64,000 nucleotides of DNA from positions 248,001 through 312,000 of the forward strand of contig NZ_SACJ01000003.1 in the NCBI RefSeq assembly GCF_004016525.1, in the 5' to 3' direction. The DNA comes from Flavobacterium sufflavum. Lineage in GTDB: Bacteria > Bacteroidota > Bacteroidia > Flavobacteriales > Flavobacteriaceae. Of this stretch, positions 7,577 through 17,057 are shown piece after piece; positions within the stretch are counted from its first letter, which is position 1, and every line of letters starts with the position of its first letter. The notes under the pieces are model-generated. The model saw only the letters and a program-made list of their open reading frames with translations. It did not search any database and was not told the DNA's origin. Both the position numbers and the translations under genes were made by a program.

Positions 7577-9249
7577 ACAAAACTGTAAACATAAACCTAG
7601 GTGGGATGTTTTTTCATATAGACGAAGATGCATACCAAAAACTATCCCGTTATTTTGACGCCATAAAACGTTCTCTTGCTAACTCCACTGGTCAAGACGA
7701 GGTTATTAAAGATATCGAAATGAGAATTGCTGAATTGTTGAACGAAAAACAAAAAAGCGAAAAACACGTAGTGGGTTTAAAAGATGTGGATGAAGTTATT
7801 GCCATAATGGGACAACCTGAGGATTACATCATTGAAGATGAACCTAAAAATTTCGAAAATCAATACCAATACAATCCTTCAAGAAAATCAAAAAAACTAT
7901 ACCGCGATAGCGAAAAAGGAATGATTGGTGGTGTGGCAGCCGGATTGAGCCATTATTTTGGAATTGATATCGTATGGATTAGAGTGATATTAGTACTCTT
8001 TGTGTTTTTTGGTTTTGGAACAGGAATATTCGCCTATATCATTCTTTGGATTGTAACTCCAGAAGCCCAAACCACTTCTGAAAAACTGGAAATGACCGGA
8101 GAACCTGTTAACATTTCGAATATCGAAAAAAAAGTTAGGGAAGAATTTGAAAATGTTTCCGACAAAATTAAAAATGCCGATTATGATAAATATGGAAATC
8201 AGATAAAAAAAAATGCCAACAAAGTTGGGAATTCGCTAGGAAATTTTATCATCAGTGTTTTCAAAATCATAGCTAAATTTCTTGGAATCATACTGATAAT
8301 TGCTGGTTTAACCACATTAGTCTTTTTATTAGTTGGCGTTTTCACCTTGGGAACCAATACATTCATTGATTTTCCTTGGCAAGGATTTATAGAAACCGGT
8401 AATTTCACAGATTATCCTATCTGGGCTTTTGGCTTATTAATGTTTTTTGCCGTTGGAATCCCATTCTTTTTCCTAACCTTATTAGGATTTAAGTTATTGG
8501 CGCCCAACACAAAATCAATTGGTCCTATTGCCAAATATACTTTATTAGCACTCTGGCTCATCGCTATTGTTTTAGCAATTTCCTTAGGAATAAAACAAGC
8601 CTCAGCCTTTGCAATGGATGGTCGCGTGGTAAAAAAAGAAACCCTGAACATTCCTCTAAAAGATACCTTGCGTATTAAATTCATACACAATGATTATTTT
8701 GCCAAAGACATTTATGATCGTGCCGAATTTAAAATTACCCAAGATTCGACTAATAACGATATTATTTACTCGAATGAGGTGCGTTTTAGAATAAAAAAAT
8801 CAAACGAAAATTACTCTTACATTCAAATAGAAAAAGAAGCCAAAGGAAAATCGTTTTCAGAAGCCAGACAAAAGGCAGATCAAATTCGTTACCAGTACAA
8901 AATAATTGGAAACCAACTTGTTTTTGACAATTACTTGCTTACCGATTTAAAAAATAAATTCAGAAACCAGCAAATAGAAATTACCTTATATCTAACCGAA
9001 GGAACGCTTTTTAAAGTAGATTCCAGTGTTAATGATTACGACCGATCTGACGATGACTTTTTCGATTTAGATTATGATACTGACGAACCATTGTATAAAG
9101 TAAGTCACTCAGAAGTAATGTGTTTGAATTGTTCGAATAATAAAAATACAGAAGATAACAATCAAATAACTGACACTATAGTAAATTCTAAAACACATCT
9201 TCACGAATTGAAAATTAACGAGGATGGTATCATCATTAAAACCAATTAG
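7573..9249 (+). CDS. PspC-domain membrane protein
   Basis: The 558-residue protein has a cytoplasmic N-terminus (1-105) resembling a small folded domain with 'QDEVIKDIEMRIAELL', a PspC domain at about 106-166 ('GMIGGVAAGLSHYFGIDIVWIRVILVLF'), further membrane spans near 225-255, 280-310 and 320-345, and a long periplasmic C-terminus to 558. PspC proteins take part in phage-shock type envelope stress sensing. The tail is a beta-rich region similar in style to the head-GIN proteins that follow 2 bases later. The link with PadR is common in Bacteroidota. Confidence 0.9.
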   Translation: MNKTVNINLGGMFFHIDEDAYQKLSRYFDAIKRSLANSTGQDEVIKDIEMRIAELLNEKQKSEKHVVGLKDVDEVIAIMGQPEDYIIEDEPKNFENQYQYNPSRKSKKLYRDSEKGMIGGVAAGLSHYFGIDIVWIRVILVLFVFFGFGTGIFAYIILWIVTPEAQTTSEKLEMTGEPVNISNIEKKVREEFENVSDKIKNADYDKYGNQIKKNANKVGNSLGNFIISVFKIIAKFLGIILIIAGLTTLVFLLVGVFTLGTNTFIDFPWQGFIETGNFTDYPIWAFGLLMFFAVGIPFFFLTLLGFKLLAPNTKSIGPIAKYTLLALWLIAIVLAISLGIKQASAFAMDGRVVKKETLNIPLKDTLRIKFIHNDYFAKDIYDRAEFKITQDSTNNDIIYSNEVRFRIKKSNENYSYIQIEKEAKGKSFSEARQKADQIRYQYKIIGNQLVFDNYLLTDLKNKFRNQQIEITLYLTEGTLFKVDSSVNDYDRSDDDFFDLDYDTDEPLYKVSHSEVMCLNCSNNKNTEDNNQITDTIVNSKTHLHELKINEDGIIIKTN

Positions 9250-9251
9250 TT

Positions 9252-9977
9252 ATGATGACAACTTTAAAAAAAAGCATAATTGTTTTTGCTTCGCTGCTAT
9301 TGATTTCCTGTAACAATCGAAATCAACATACCATAAAAGGAAGCGGAAACTTAATTACCGAAAAACGAGAGATTACGGAAAACTTTAAAAGCATAGAAGT
9401 AAGCAGTGCTATCGAAGTTGTTATTGAGCAGGCTGACAAAGCCGAAATTTTAGTTGAAGCCGATGATAATCTTCAAAACAGCATTATTACTAAAATCAAT
9501 AATGGAAATCTGATTATCAGTCGGAAAAACGGAAATTACAGCAGCCATCATGGACAAAAAGTTTTTATAAAAATGCCTTTTATTGAAGAACTTACAGCAA
9601 GTAGCGCTTCATCAATAAAAACAAAAAGCACTTTAAAGGGAGAAAACATCAGTTTGAACGCTTCCAGCGCAGCAAAAATAGAAGCTCAACTGGCTTTTGA
9701 TAATATTAAAACCAATAGTAGTAGCGCCAGCAAAATTGACATTAAAGGAATGGCTCTCAATTTAGAGGCTGAAGCTACAAGTGCCAGTAAAATAGAGGCC
9801 GAAGATTTACTGGTAAACATCATTACAGCTGAATCTTCGAGCGGTTCAAAAATAAGCATTCATCCTATTGTCAGTCTAAAAGCAGACGCCAGTAGCGGAG
9901 GAAAAATTGAATACAACAACAATCCTAAACAAATTGAAAAATCAACAAGTTCCGGTGGAGACATCAGCCAGAAATAA
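9252..9977 (+). CDS. Head GIN-domain (DUF2807) lipoprotein
   Basis: The 241-residue protein has a lipoprotein signal with lipobox 'LLISC' at about residues 17-21. The rest is a DUF2807 'head GIN' beta-solenoid-like domain: 'FKSIEVSSAIEVVIEQADKAEILVEADDNL' then strands rich in serine and alanine ('SSASKI', 'TSASKIEA', 'SSGSKISI', 'SSGGKIEY'). These proteins sit in the periplasm or outer membrane, and their function is unknown. Placement 2 bases after the PspC gene shows one operon. Confidence 0.88.
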   Translation: MMTTLKKSIIVFASLLLISCNNRNQHTIKGSGNLITEKREITENFKSIEVSSAIEVVIEQADKAEILVEADDNLQNSIITKINNGNLIISRKNGNYSSHHGQKVFIKMPFIEELTASSASSIKTKSTLKGENISLNASSAAKIEAQLAFDNIKTNSSSASKIDIKGMALNLEAEATSASKIEAEDLLVNIITAESSSGSKISIHPIVSLKADASSGGKIEYNNNPKQIEKSTSSGGDISQK

Positions 9978-10000
9978 CAAAAATACTCATTAAAAAACCA

Positions 10001-10029
10001 GAAATCGCCCATTACTAATAGGCGATTTC
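10001..10029 (+). terminator. Terminator-like hairpin between the two GIN genes
   Basis: GAAATCGCC (10001-10009) pairs with GGCGATTTC (10021-10029), and a T-rich stretch follows. It probably ends or attenuates the PadR/PspC transcript before the second GIN gene. Confidence 0.7.
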
Positions 10030-10031
10030 TT

Positions 10032-10039
10032 TATATTTG
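10032..10039 (+). promoter_or_regulatory. -7 element TATATTTG
   Basis: An exact TANNTTTG lies 19 bases before the second GIN gene, just after the terminator hairpin. It suggests a separate promoter, although no TTG is found at the expected distance. Confidence 0.45.
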
Positions 10040-10058
10040 TATACAACCTAAATAAAAA

Positions 10059-10901
10059 ATGGTCATGAAGAAAATTAGCGTTCTACTTTTAGTATTGTTA
10101 TCCACAACAATTGTTTTGGCTCAGAAAAAAGAAAAAATAAGCGGTTCGAAAACAATAATAAACAAACAAAAAAACACAAAAAACTTTAGCGCTATTGAAG
10201 TCGAAGACAACCTAATCATTTCGTTAGAAAGAGGAGAATATCCCGAAATAAAAATAGAAGCCGATGACAATTTAATTGACGTTATTGATATTGACGTTAC
10301 CGATAACGTGCTGCATCTTTCAACTTCTAAAAAAGTGATAAAAAGCAAATCTTTAAAAGTAAAAATAACTTACACTGAACTGTTGAATTCTATCACTTCT
10401 AAAAATGATGCGGTAATTAATGTAATCCAGGAAATTCTAACAAATAATCTAAGCATTAAAAGCTTTGACAATTCTAAAATATTCATGAATGCCAATACAA
10501 AGAATTTTGTTTTACAGGCGGATGGCAATTCAAAAATAGAATTGAATTTGAAAAGCGAAAAAGCAAAAATCGAGCTAATTAAAGATGCCGAATTAAAATC
10601 CTTGATAACAATTAATGATTTAGCCTTAGATATGTACCAAAAAACAAAGGCTAAAATCGAAGGAACAGCGAATACTTCTATCATTAGATTAGAAAACAAT
10701 GCTGTTCTTGAAGCCCCGAAATTAGAAATAAACAGCATTGAATTGATTACCGAAGGACAAAGTAAGGCTATTATCAATTCTAAAAAAGACATCCTTATTA
10801 ATGCCAGCGAAAAATCGGAAGTCGAACTTTATGGCGATGCTAAAATAGAACTGAATAAATTTACCGAAAAGGCCAAATTATCTAAAAAACAAACTTTGTA
10901 G
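10059..10901 (+). CDS. Head GIN-domain (DUF2807) secreted protein
   Basis: The 280-residue product has a cleavable signal peptide ('KKISVLLLVLLSTTIVLAQ'); a second ATG two codons in (10065) is an equally good start. The body is a DUF2807-type domain with 'FSAIEVEDNLIISLERGEYPEIKIEADDNL', the same motif as the previous gene, then regular short beta strands rich in K, I and S. It lacks a lipobox, unlike its neighbour, so it is probably soluble in the periplasm. It looks like a diverged paralogue of the 9252 gene with its own promoter. Function unknown. Confidence 0.85.
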   Translation: MVMKKISVLLLVLLSTTIVLAQKKEKISGSKTIINKQKNTKNFSAIEVEDNLIISLERGEYPEIKIEADDNLIDVIDIDVTDNVLHLSTSKKVIKSKSLKVKITYTELLNSITSKNDAVINVIQEILTNNLSIKSFDNSKIFMNANTKNFVLQADGNSKIELNLKSEKAKIELIKDAELKSLITINDLALDMYQKTKAKIEGTANTSIIRLENNAVLEAPKLEINSIELITEGQSKAIINSKKDILINASEKSEVELYGDAKIELNKFTEKAKLSKKQTL

Positions 10902-10920
10902 AAAGTTCTCTAAATCAAAA

Positions 10921-10954
10921 AAGAGGCTGTTTCACAAGAATGAAACAGCCTCTT
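10921..10954. terminator. Bidirectional terminator
   Basis: A perfect 14-bp stem (10921-10934 with 10941-10954) with a 6-base loop is flanked by A-rich and T-rich tails. It serves the GIN gene on the plus strand and trxB on the minus strand. Confidence 0.85.
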
Positions 10955-11015
10955 TTTATTATCATTAAGGTTTTTACGCCCTTTGGATCATCAAAAAATC
11001 AAATTAGTGATGAAT

Positions 11016-12005
11016 TTAAGATTTACTTGAATCGACATCGGTAAATACATTTTCTACTACTTCTTTTCCAGCCAAATATCTTTCAGCATCAAGAGCAGCC
11101 ATACAACCAGTACCCGCAGCAGTAATTGCCTGACGGTACACGTGGTCAGCAGCATCTCCAGCTACAAAAACACCGTCAACATTAGTTTTTGCAGTCCCCG
11201 GAGTATTGATAATATATCCTGTTTCGTCTAATGTTAAATAATCTTTAAAAATATCTGTATTTGGTTTATGACCAATAGCCACAAAGAAACCTGTTGCCTG
11301 AATATCGTAGGTTTCATTTGTAGTTTTGTTCAATACTTTGATAGCTTCCACTACCTGGCCATCTCCTATAACTTCAACTGTGTCGTGGTTTAATAAAATT
11401 TCGATATTTTCAGTTCTACGAACGCGTTCTTCCATGATTTTTGAAGCTCTGAATTTCTCACTTCTCACCAACATAGTTACTTTTTTACAAAGTTTTGATA
11501 AATAATGAGCCTCTTCACAAGCTGAATCTCCTGCCCCAACAATTACCACTTCTTGATTTCTATAGAAAAACCCATCACAAACGGCACAAGCCGAAACTCC
11601 ACCACCCATTTGTAAATAGTGTTGTTCAGATGGCAATCCCAAATATTTTGCCGAAGCTCCAGTAGAAATAATTACAGTTTCACAGTGCAATTCGATAGTA
11701 TCATTAATCCATACTTTATGAACATCTCCTGAGAAATCAACTTTAGTAGCCCATCCATCACGAATGTCAGCTCCAAAACGCTCCGCTTGTTTTTGCAACT
11801 GCACCATCATTTCCGGTCCTGTAACTCCATCAACATACCCAGGAAAATTCTCTACTTCATTAGTTGTAGTCAATTGACCACCTGGTTGCATTCCTTGGTA
11901 TAAAATTGGATGCATATTAGCTCTGGCCGCATAAATTGCTGCAGTATAACCCGCAGGACCTGAACCTATAATAAGACATTTTATTTTTTCGATTGTATCA
12001 GACAT
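11016..12005 (-). CDS. trxB: Thioredoxin reductase
   Basis: This 329-residue flavoenzyme reduces thioredoxin with NADPH in the cytoplasm. It has the FAD-binding 'GSGPAGYTAAIYAARA' at residues 14-29, the redox pair C140-A-V-C143, the NADPH-binding 'GAGDSACEEA', and the C-terminal FAD motif 'VFVAGDAADHVYRQAITAAGTGC'. Length is normal for the low-molecular-weight type. It stands alone, convergent with the GIN gene, and a -7 element lies about 30 bases upstream. Confidence 0.97.
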   Translation of the reverse strand: MSDTIEKIKCLIIGSGPAGYTAAIYAARANMHPILYQGMQPGGQLTTTNEVENFPGYVDGVTGPEMMVQLQKQAERFGADIRDGWATKVDFSGDVHKVWINDTIELHCETVIISTGASAKYLGLPSEQHYLQMGGGVSACAVCDGFFYRNQEVVIVGAGDSACEEAHYLSKLCKKVTMLVRSEKFRASKIMEERVRRTENIEILLNHDTVEVIGDGQVVEAIKVLNKTTNETYDIQATGFFVAIGHKPNTDIFKDYLTLDETGYIINTPGTAKTNVDGVFVAGDAADHVYRQAITAAGTGCMAALDAERYLAGKEVVENVFTDVDSSKS

Positions 12006-12035
12006 AATAATTAAGGTTTAATTTTAAAAACACCA

Positions 12036-12043
12036 CAAAAGTA
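12036..12043 (-). promoter_or_regulatory. -7 element for trxB
   Basis: On the minus strand this reads TACTTTTG, an exact TANNTTTG match, 31 bases before the trxB start. The -33 TTG is not seen at normal spacing. Confidence 0.45.
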
Positions 12044-12102
12044 AGTTTTTATTATTGGAAAATTAGACTAGAATAATCAGTTTTTATTATCCTAACATAG
12101 AC

Positions 12103-12137
12103 AAATAAAAAAACCTTCTTGGTTCACAAGAAGGTTT
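12103..12137 (-). terminator. Terminator after tRNA-Pro
   Basis: An 11-bp stem (12111-12121 with 12127-12137) is followed on the minus strand by a run of T (the A-run at 12107-12113 on the plus strand). It lies just downstream of the tRNA. Confidence 0.8.
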
Positions 12138-12140
12138 CTG

Positions 12141-12215
12141 TCGGGGTGGCAGGATTCGAACCTGCGGCCTCCTGCTCCCAAAGCAGGCGCGATAACCGGG
12201 CTACGCTACACCCCG
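12141..12215 (-). tRNA. tRNA-Pro, anticodon TGG
   Basis: The minus strand gives a full cloverleaf of 75 bases. The acceptor stem CGGGGTG pairs with CACCCCG and is followed by discriminator A. The anticodon stem-loop is CTGCT-TTGGGAG-CAG with TGG. The T arm is GCAGG-TTCGAAT-CCTGC. The CCA end is not encoded. TGG can read all four proline codons if modified. Confidence 0.95.
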
Positions 12216-12415
12216 TAACGCGGCTGCAAATATACAACTCTTTTTAACTTCTGCAAACTATTATTAAAAATAAAATCTGATTTTTAAAATTAGTCGAAAA
12301 TGCAAATCAAAATTTCTAAAAACTCCTCAAATCAAGCTTTAACAAATGTTAACAAAATAGATTTTCAGAAACGATAATAAATTGTATTTTTACCGTTCAA
12401 AATTATAGAAAATAA

Positions 12416-13183
12416 ATGGGCAAAATCATTGCGATTGCTAATCAAAAAGGAGGCGTTGGAAAGACTACATCATCTGTAAATCTTGCTGCTTCCCTAGGTG
12501 TTTTAGAAAAAAAAGTATTATTAATAGATGCTGATCCTCAAGCCAATGCTAGTTCCGGATTAGGTATCGATGTGGAAAGTGTAGAAATTGGGACTTACCA
12601 AATTCTGGAACACAGTAACACTCCAAGAGAAGCTGTTGTAAAATGTACAGCTCCTAATGTAGATGTTATTCCGGCTCACATCGACCTTGTTGCTATCGAG
12701 ATTGAATTGGTAGATAAAGAAAATAGGGAATACATGCTTAAAAAAGCATTGGAAAGTGTAAAAGACGACTACGATTATATCATTATCGACTGTGCTCCTT
12801 CTCTAGGTTTATTAACACTAAATGCTTTAACGGCTGCTGACTCTGTGGTTATTCCTATCCAATGTGAATATTTTGCTTTGGAAGGTCTAGGCAAATTATT
12901 GAATACTATAAAAAGTATACAAAAAATCCACAATCCGGACTTAGACATCGAAGGTTTATTATTAACCATGTATGATTCCAGATTACGTCTATCCAATCAG
13001 GTGGTTGAAGAGGTACAAAAGCATTTTAACGATATGGTTTTTGAAACTATTATTCAACGAAATGTAAAATTGAGTGAAGCTCCTAGTTTTGGTGAAAGCA
13101 TCATCAACTATGATGCGACCAGTAAAGGTGCTACTAATTATTTACATCTTGCTCAGGAAATTATAAAGAAAAATATCCAATAA
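12416..13183 (+). CDS. parA: Chromosome partitioning ATPase ParA
   Basis: The 255-residue product has the deviant Walker A motif 'KGGVGKTTSS' at residues 11-20, switch I 'DADPQANASSGLG', and Walker B 'YIIIDCAPSLGLL'. It lacks the long N-terminal extension of plasmid ParA, so it is the chromosomal Soj type. It binds DNA non-specifically when ATP-bound and moves ParB-parS complexes. parB starts 4 bases after its stop. No dnaA or visible parS site is nearby. Confidence 0.96.
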   Translation: MGKIIAIANQKGGVGKTTSSVNLAASLGVLEKKVLLIDADPQANASSGLGIDVESVEIGTYQILEHSNTPREAVVKCTAPNVDVIPAHIDLVAIEIELVDKENREYMLKKALESVKDDYDYIIIDCAPSLGLLTLNALTAADSVVIPIQCEYFALEGLGKLLNTIKSIQKIHNPDLDIEGLLLTMYDSRLRLSNQVVEEVQKHFNDMVFETIIQRNVKLSEAPSFGESIINYDATSKGATNYLHLAQEIIKKNIQ

Positions 13184-13187
13184 TTTT

Positions 13188-14090
13188 ATGACAAAAGCGA
13201 TAAAAAAACAGGCTTTAGGAAGAGGTTTATCGGCATTATTAAAAGACCCGGATAACGATATCAAATCTGTAGAAGATAAAAATGCAGACAAAGTTGTTGG
13301 AAATATCATTGAACTTGAAATTGACGCTATTGAAATCAATCCGTTTCAGCCTAGAAGTAATTTCAACGAAGAATCTTTAAAAGAATTAGCCACTTCTATC
13401 AAAGAATTAGGTGTAATTCAACCTATTACAGTTCGAAAATTAGATTTCAACAAATACCAGTTAATTTCTGGGGAACGTCGTTTGCGTGCTTCAAAATTAA
13501 TAGGATTGGCGACTGTTCCTGCTTACATCAGGATTGCCAATGACAACGAATCTTTGGTTATGGCTTTGGTTGAAAATATCCAACGTCACGACTTAGATCC
13601 CATCGAGATAGCACTTTCGTACCAACGTTTAATGGATGAAATCCAACTAACTCAGGAACAAATGAGCGAACGTGTAGGTAAAAAACGTTCTACAATTGCC
13701 AACTATTTAAGACTTTTAAAACTGGATCCGATTATCCAAACCGGTATTCGCGATGGTTTTATCAGCATGGGACACGGTAGAGCCATCATTAACATTGAAG
13801 ATTTAGACGCACAAACTGATATTTACCAAAAAATTGTAAGTCAGAATCTTTCAGTTCGCGATACCGAAGCTTTGGTAAAAAACTACCACGATAGTCTAAA
13901 ACCAAAACCTGCTGTTGAAAAAACAAAAGCAGCTTCTTTTGATATAGATGAAACTCATAAAAGAATTTTCAATAATTATTTTGGAAACTTAGTTGACATT
14001 AAAGTAGCTACTAATGGAAAAGGAAAAATCACTATTCCATTCCGATCTGAAGAAGATTTTAACCGAATTATTGAATTAATAAAGGGATAG
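13188..14090 (+). CDS. parB: Chromosome partitioning protein ParB
   Basis: The 300-residue protein has the ParB/Srx CTPase-like N-domain ('IDAIEINPFQPRSNFNEESLKELATSIKELG' with 'SGERRLRAS' near residue 98), a central helix-turn-helix with 'LTQEQMSERVGKKRSTIANYLRLL', and a C-terminal dimerisation domain. It binds parS and loads condensin. The stop codon TAG shares its last base with the GTG start of the next gene. Confidence 0.96.
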   Translation: MTKAIKKQALGRGLSALLKDPDNDIKSVEDKNADKVVGNIIELEIDAIEINPFQPRSNFNEESLKELATSIKELGVIQPITVRKLDFNKYQLISGERRLRASKLIGLATVPAYIRIANDNESLVMALVENIQRHDLDPIEIALSYQRLMDEIQLTQEQMSERVGKKRSTIANYLRLLKLDPIIQTGIRDGFISMGHGRAIINIEDLDAQTDIYQKIVSQNLSVRDTEALVKNYHDSLKPKPAVEKTKAASFDIDETHKRIFNNYFGNLVDIKVATNGKGKITIPFRSEEDFNRIIELIKG

Positions 14091-14650
14091 TGAACAAATT
14101 TATTTCCATAACACTATTTCTTATTATCTTAAGCAATACCGCTGCATTGGCACAAAAAACAACCAAGCAAGAAGTAGTAGCTAAAGATACTTTAAAGTCA
14201 ATAGACATTGATCCATTAACACCGGCCAAAGCAGCCTTTTATTCGGCAGTTTTACCTGGTTTGGGTCAGGCTTATAATAAAAGATATTGGAAAATCCCTT
14301 TGGTTTATGGCGCCATAGGAACCAGTCTTTATTTTTATATTGACAGTAATAAAAAATACCATCAATTTAGAGATGAATACAAACGAAGATTAGAAGGACA
14401 TACCAGCGAAGAATTTTCATACTTAGACAATGCCCGATTAATTGCAGGGCAAAAATTTTACCAGCGTAATCGTGATTTATCTTCTTTATTCGTGGTAGGT
14501 TTTTATGTTTTAAATATTATTGATGCCAATGTAGATGCGGCATTAATGCAATTTAACGTAGACGATCGACTGTCAGTAAAACCTACTCTTTATCAAAACA
14601 GTCTCAACTTTAAAACAAACGTAGGGCTAAGCCTTAATTATAATTTTTAA
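14090..14650 (+). CDS. DUF5683 membrane protein
   Basis: The 186-residue protein starts at GTG (TAGTG overlap with parB), has a signal peptide (residues 1-22, 'NTAALAQ') and the DUF5683 body: 'DPLTPAKAAFYSAVLPGLGQAYNKRYWKIPLVYGAIGTSLYFYIDSNKKY' in sequence, giving one clear membrane-embedded region, and another near 'LSSLFVVGFYVLNIIDANVDAAL'. Its role is unknown. Its position between parB and dapB is typical for flavobacteria. Confidence 0.87.
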   Translation: MNKFISITLFLIILSNTAALAQKTTKQEVVAKDTLKSIDIDPLTPAKAAFYSAVLPGLGQAYNKRYWKIPLVYGAIGTSLYFYIDSNKKYHQFRDEYKRRLEGHTSEEFSYLDNARLIAGQKFYQRNRDLSSLFVVGFYVLNIIDANVDAALMQFNVDDRLSVKPTLYQNSLNFKTNVGLSLNYNF

Positions 14651-14704
14651 TCCAAATAAAAAGATTGACACATTCAATTTTTTAATAATTTAAATATAGT
14701 ACAA

Positions 14705-15406
14705 ATGAAAATCGCGCTTTTAGGATACGGAAAAATGGGTCAGGTAATTGAAAGAATTGCTCTGGAAAGAGGACATGAAATTGTCTTAAAAAAGGATGAA
14801 TTCAACACCTATGAAGGACTTTCAAATGCCGATGTTGCTATTGATTTTAGTGTTCCTATGGCAGCCGTAGATAATATTTCTGCTAGTTTCAACAACAATG
14901 TTCCTGTAGTTTCAGGAACTACCGGATGGCTAGACCGTTATGACGAAATGATTGCTTTATGCAAAGAAAAAAATGGTGGTTTTATTTCGAGCTCTAACTT
15001 TAGTTTAGGTGTTAATCTGTTTTTTGGTCTAAACGAATACTTGGCTAAAATGATGGCTAACATTGACGGATACAATGTAACTATGGAAGAAATTCACCAC
15101 ATCCACAAACTTGATGCTCCTAGCGGAACAGCTATTTCATTGGCACAAGGCGTTATTGAAAACAGCAACTACAACAATTGGACTCTTGAAAATGCAAAAG
15201 AAAAAGAAATCCACATTGAAGCTGTTCGTACAGGTGAAGTTCCGGGTACACATACAGTAACTTACGATTCTGGTATTGACAGTATCGAAATCAAACATAC
15301 CGCTCACAATCGTGAAGGATTTGCTCTTGGAGCTGTAATTGCAGCCGAATGGTTAGCAGGAAAACAAGGTATCTTCAGCATGAGAGACGTACTTAACATT
15401 AAATAA
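14705..15406 (+). CDS. dapB: 4-hydroxy-tetrahydrodipicolinate reductase
   Basis: The 233-residue product catalyses the NAD(P)H-dependent reduction step in diaminopimelate and lysine synthesis, feeding peptidoglycan. Motifs are the Rossmann 'LLGYGKMGQ' at 4-12, 'DFSVP', 'SGTTGW', the catalytic segment 'EEIHHIHKLDAPSGTA' and 'RTGEVPGTHTV'. It is slightly shorter than the E. coli enzyme (273), as usual in Bacteroidota. It precedes two signal peptidase genes at 35 bases. Confidence 0.96.
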   Translation: MKIALLGYGKMGQVIERIALERGHEIVLKKDEFNTYEGLSNADVAIDFSVPMAAVDNISASFNNNVPVVSGTTGWLDRYDEMIALCKEKNGGFISSSNFSLGVNLFFGLNEYLAKMMANIDGYNVTMEEIHHIHKLDAPSGTAISLAQGVIENSNYNNWTLENAKEKEIHIEAVRTGEVPGTHTVTYDSGIDSIEIKHTAHNREGFALGAVIAAEWLAGKQGIFSMRDVLNIK

Positions 15407-15441
15407 TCAAACCAAAATTTAACCTTTAATTCAAAAGAACT

Positions 15442-17019
15442 ATGACACTATATCAATGGTTTGTATTCTTTCTTTTTATTCAAGTTGTTCATTTTTTAGG
15501 AACTTGGAAACTATATGAAGCAGCGGGAAGAAAAAAATTGGAAGCTGCAATACCGGTATATAATGCTATTGTCCTAATGAAAATCATTGGCCGCCCTACT
15601 TGGTGGACCATATTGCTTTTTATCCCAATTATCAACCTGATTATGTTTCCGGTTATTTGGGTAGAAACATTGAGAAGTTTTGGAAAACGCAGTCAGCTGG
15701 ATACTGTTTTAGGAATTGTAACTTGCGGATTGTATATTTATTACATCAATTACACACAAAAATTAGATTATAATAAAGAAAGAAGTTTACACCCAAAAAA
15801 CAAAACTGCCGATACTGTAAGTTCTCTATTGTTTGCCATCATAGTAGCTACATTAGTGCATACATATTTTGTGCAACCTTATACTATTCCAACTTCCTCA
15901 TTAGAAAAATCATTACTTATAGGTGATTTTCTGTTTGTAAGTAAAGTCAATTATGGAGCCAGAGTTCCTATGACTACTGTGGCCTTGCCAATGGTTCACG
16001 ACTCTATTCCGATGACTAAAAGAAAATCATATTTAAGTTGGCCACAATTGCCCTACTTAAGATTACCTGGAATTGAAGACAAAATAAAACGCACAGACAT
16101 TGTTGTTTTTAACTGGCCAGTAGATACGGTACATTACTTTTTCGAACCTAAAGGTCGACCTGGAGTTATAAAACCTATTGACAAGGAATCAAACTACGTA
16201 AAGAGATGTGTAGGTATTGCCGGAGATAGTTTAGCTATAAAAGACGGAATCGTTTACGTGAATGGAAAAGTTTTACAACTGCCTGAACGTGCAAAACCTC
16301 AATTTTCTTATGCGGTAGGAATAGATACCAAAAAACCTCCCGTTGATTTAGAAAATTTATTAAGAGAAATGGATGTTACCGATGGTGTAGGTATAAATGA
16401 TTCAAAAGACACTCTTTATTTTAGAGCTTTAACTGCGGCTGGAGCTGAAAGATTAAAAAACACCACCGGAATAACTGCTGTGAAAAGACAGATTGCCAGA
16501 GGTACTGAACCTGGTATTTTTCCACACATCAACAAATGGAACGGCGATAATTTTGGCCCTATCTACATCCCTCAAAAAGGAAAAACAGTAGCACTTACAA
16601 TTGAAAGCCTGCCGTTTTACAAAAGAATCATTACTGATTACGAAAAAGACGATAACGGTAACAAAAATGACTTAAAAGTAACCGGAAACGAAATCAGACT
16701 GAACGGAAAAGTAGTTAACAGTTACACGTTTAAACAAAACTACTACTGGATGATGGGTGATAATCGCCATAATTCAGAAGACAGTCGTTATTGGGGATAT
16801 GTTCCGGAAGATCACATTGTAGGAAAACCGGTTTTTATCTGGATGAGTTGGGACAAAAACGCAAAAGGATTGAACAAAGTGCGTTGGGACAGAGTATTTA
16901 CGACTGTAAGCGGCGAAGGTCAACCACAATCTTATTTTAAAATCTTCTTGATTTTATTGGCAGCATTCTTTGTAGGCGAATATTTCTGGAAAAAAAGAAA
17001 AGAGAACAAAAATATATAG
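15442..17019 (+). CDS. lepB: Signal peptidase I, first tandem copy
   Basis: The 525-residue S26 protease removes signal peptides at the inner membrane. An N-terminal DUF5684-like membrane region of about 100 residues precedes the catalytic part. Catalytic Ser153 is in 'PTSSLEKSL' and the general base Lys254 in 'YVKRCVG'. Box E reads 'GDNRHNSEDSRYWG'. About 150 residues are inserted between the Lys box and box E compared with E. coli LepB. A last membrane span ('IFLILLAAFFVGEYFW') and basic tail end the protein. The next gene is a paralogue. Confidence 0.94.
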   Translation: MTLYQWFVFFLFIQVVHFLGTWKLYEAAGRKKLEAAIPVYNAIVLMKIIGRPTWWTILLFIPIINLIMFPVIWVETLRSFGKRSQLDTVLGIVTCGLYIYYINYTQKLDYNKERSLHPKNKTADTVSSLLFAIIVATLVHTYFVQPYTIPTSSLEKSLLIGDFLFVSKVNYGARVPMTTVALPMVHDSIPMTKRKSYLSWPQLPYLRLPGIEDKIKRTDIVVFNWPVDTVHYFFEPKGRPGVIKPIDKESNYVKRCVGIAGDSLAIKDGIVYVNGKVLQLPERAKPQFSYAVGIDTKKPPVDLENLLREMDVTDGVGINDSKDTLYFRALTAAGAERLKNTTGITAVKRQIARGTEPGIFPHINKWNGDNFGPIYIPQKGKTVALTIESLPFYKRIITDYEKDDNGNKNDLKVTGNEIRLNGKVVNSYTFKQNYYWMMGDNRHNSEDSRYWGYVPEDHIVGKPVFIWMSWDKNAKGLNKVRWDRVFTTVSGEGQPQSYFKIFLILLAAFFVGEYFWKKRKENKNI

Positions 17020-17057
17020 TTGAAATTCAAAGTTCTTAAAGTTATAATCAAAATATC

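Noticed and set aside
12216..14650. parS site or replication origin near parAB
   Set aside because: I looked for a TGTTCCACGTGGAACA-like palindrome and DnaA-box clusters and saw none here.
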